Below, one piece after another: positions 6,113 to 6,509 of a stretch of DNA of 6,509 nucleotides (positions are counted from its first letter, which is position 1; the number at the start of each line of letters is the position of its first letter). Source of the stretch: an uncultured Prevotellaceae bacterium. GTDB taxonomy: Bacteria > Bacteroidota > Bacteroidia > Bacteroidales > Muribaculaceae. The position numbers and the translations under genes are program-made. The stretch is taken from contig CALBLR010000075.1 in the NCBI GenBank assembly GCA_937896015.1, positions 1-6,509 on the forward strand, in the 5' to 3' direction. The notes under the pieces are model-generated. The model searched no databases, had not been told where the DNA came from, and was given only the letters and a program-made list of their open reading frames with translations.

Positions 6113-6212
6113 ATGAGTCGCCATCCAACGGCTTTTAGCTAATATACGGCAGATTGTGACGCAGATGGCTTACATTTTTTCATTTTCCTGCGGCATACAT
6201 ATTATAGACTAA
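6113..6212 (+). other. argR leader with two tiny upstream ORFs
   Basis: Two complete small reading frames lie between the predicted argR transcript start and its GTG: 6113-6142 (ATG, nine codons, TAA) and 6165-6212 (ATG, fifteen codons, TAA). The second stops 5 bases before the argR start codon, a spacing compatible with translational coupling. GCCATC (6120-6125) can pair with GATGGC (6164-6169), covering the second ATG. Neither has a clear ribosome binding site, and neither is rich in arginine codons, so classical attenuation is not supported. They may be chance ORFs. Confidence 0.25.
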
Positions 6213-6217
6213 GCAAA

Positions 6218-6509
6218 GTGAAGAATAAGAAGAACAGATTGCAACTGATAGTGGAACTGGTGAAAAGCAAGTGCATAGGCAGCCAAAGCGAGCTGTCGGA
6301 CTTGCTTAAGCAGCACGGCATGAATGTGACCCAAGCCACGCTTTCGCGCGACTTGAAGAGCCTGCGCATCACCAAGGTGGCCAACGACAGCGGCAACTAC
6401 ATGTACATAATCCCCGCCGGCAACGACCTGCAGGATTCCTTGCTGCGCAGCGGTCAAAACTCCGTTACTGCCAGCCAGAAGGTGGGCTTCGTGTCGATCG
6501 CCTTTTCGG
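6218..6509 (+). CDS. argR: Arginine repressor ArgR, truncated by window end
   Basis: The visible 97 codons encode the N-terminal DNA-binding half of an ArgR/AhrC-type transcription factor, which senses L-arginine and represses biosynthetic genes as a hexamer. Residues 1 to about 70 form a winged helix-turn-helix: GSQSELSDLLKQHG (21-34), then VTQATLSRDLKSLRITKV, where Ser43-Arg44 are the conserved DNA-contacting SR pair, then a wing ending in YMYIIPAG. QKVGFVSIAF near the window end looks like the first strand of the C-terminal oligomerisation and arginine-binding domain, and the rest lies beyond the window. GTG at 6218-6220 is the start: no ATG exists in frame upstream, the next is internal at codon 35, and the N terminus aligns with the family. 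The resemblance is closer to Bacillus AhrC than to E. coli ArgR. An ARG-box-like palindrome upstream suggests autoregulation. Confidence 0.92.
   Translation, partial: MKNKKNRLQLIVELVKSKCIGSQSELSDLLKQHGMNVTQATLSRDLKSLRITKVANDSGNYMYIIPAGNDLQDSLLRSGQNSVTASQKVGFVSIAFS

Overview
The window looks like a chromosomal housekeeping segment from a Bacteroidota bacterium, most likely of the order Bacteroidales. The evidence is the repeated Bacteroidota-type promoter element TAnnTTTG (TATCTTTG or TAACTTTG) ahead of four of the five genes, weak or absent Shine-Dalgarno sequences, a Big_5-type lipoprotein typical of the phylum, and a short-chain-dehydrogenase type of threonine dehydrogenase. Coding DNA is GC-rich with strong third-position GC, and intergenic DNA is AT-rich. 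A gut Muribaculaceae-like genome would fit, but the family level is a guess.

Layout: (1) 1-230, no convincing gene; several inverted repeats, one of which makes a plausible terminator for the leftward gene. (2) tdh (231-1187, minus) and kbl (1379-2569, plus) are divergent around a 191-bp region holding back-to-back promoters and a palindrome at the predicted tdh transcription start. Together they degrade L-threonine to glycine and acetyl-CoA via 2-amino-3-ketobutyrate. (3) A strong intrinsic terminator (2607-2647) lies between kbl and the convergent manA (2699-3673, minus), a mannose-6-phosphate isomerase. (4) A second divergent intergenic region (3674-3892) carries the manA promoter, a duplicated promoter-like 15-mer and the promoter of a large predicted lipoprotein (3893-6016, plus). 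That protein appears to consist of two diverged copies of an Ig-like plus transthyretin-like module, joined by a middle segment and a charged coiled coil. (5) A 201-bp gap carries a near-perfect ARG-box-like operator, a promoter and two tiny upstream ORFs ahead of argR (6218 to the window end, plus, truncated), the arginine repressor.

The genes do not form one pathway apart from the tdh/kbl pair. No mobile element, CRISPR array, RNA gene or defence system is recognisable, and I see no undescribed system. The most useful leads are regulatory: the ARG-box-like site before argR, the tdh/kbl divergent control region, and the internal duplication of the lipoprotein. Several very long antisense open frames are composition artefacts of the GC-rich genes.
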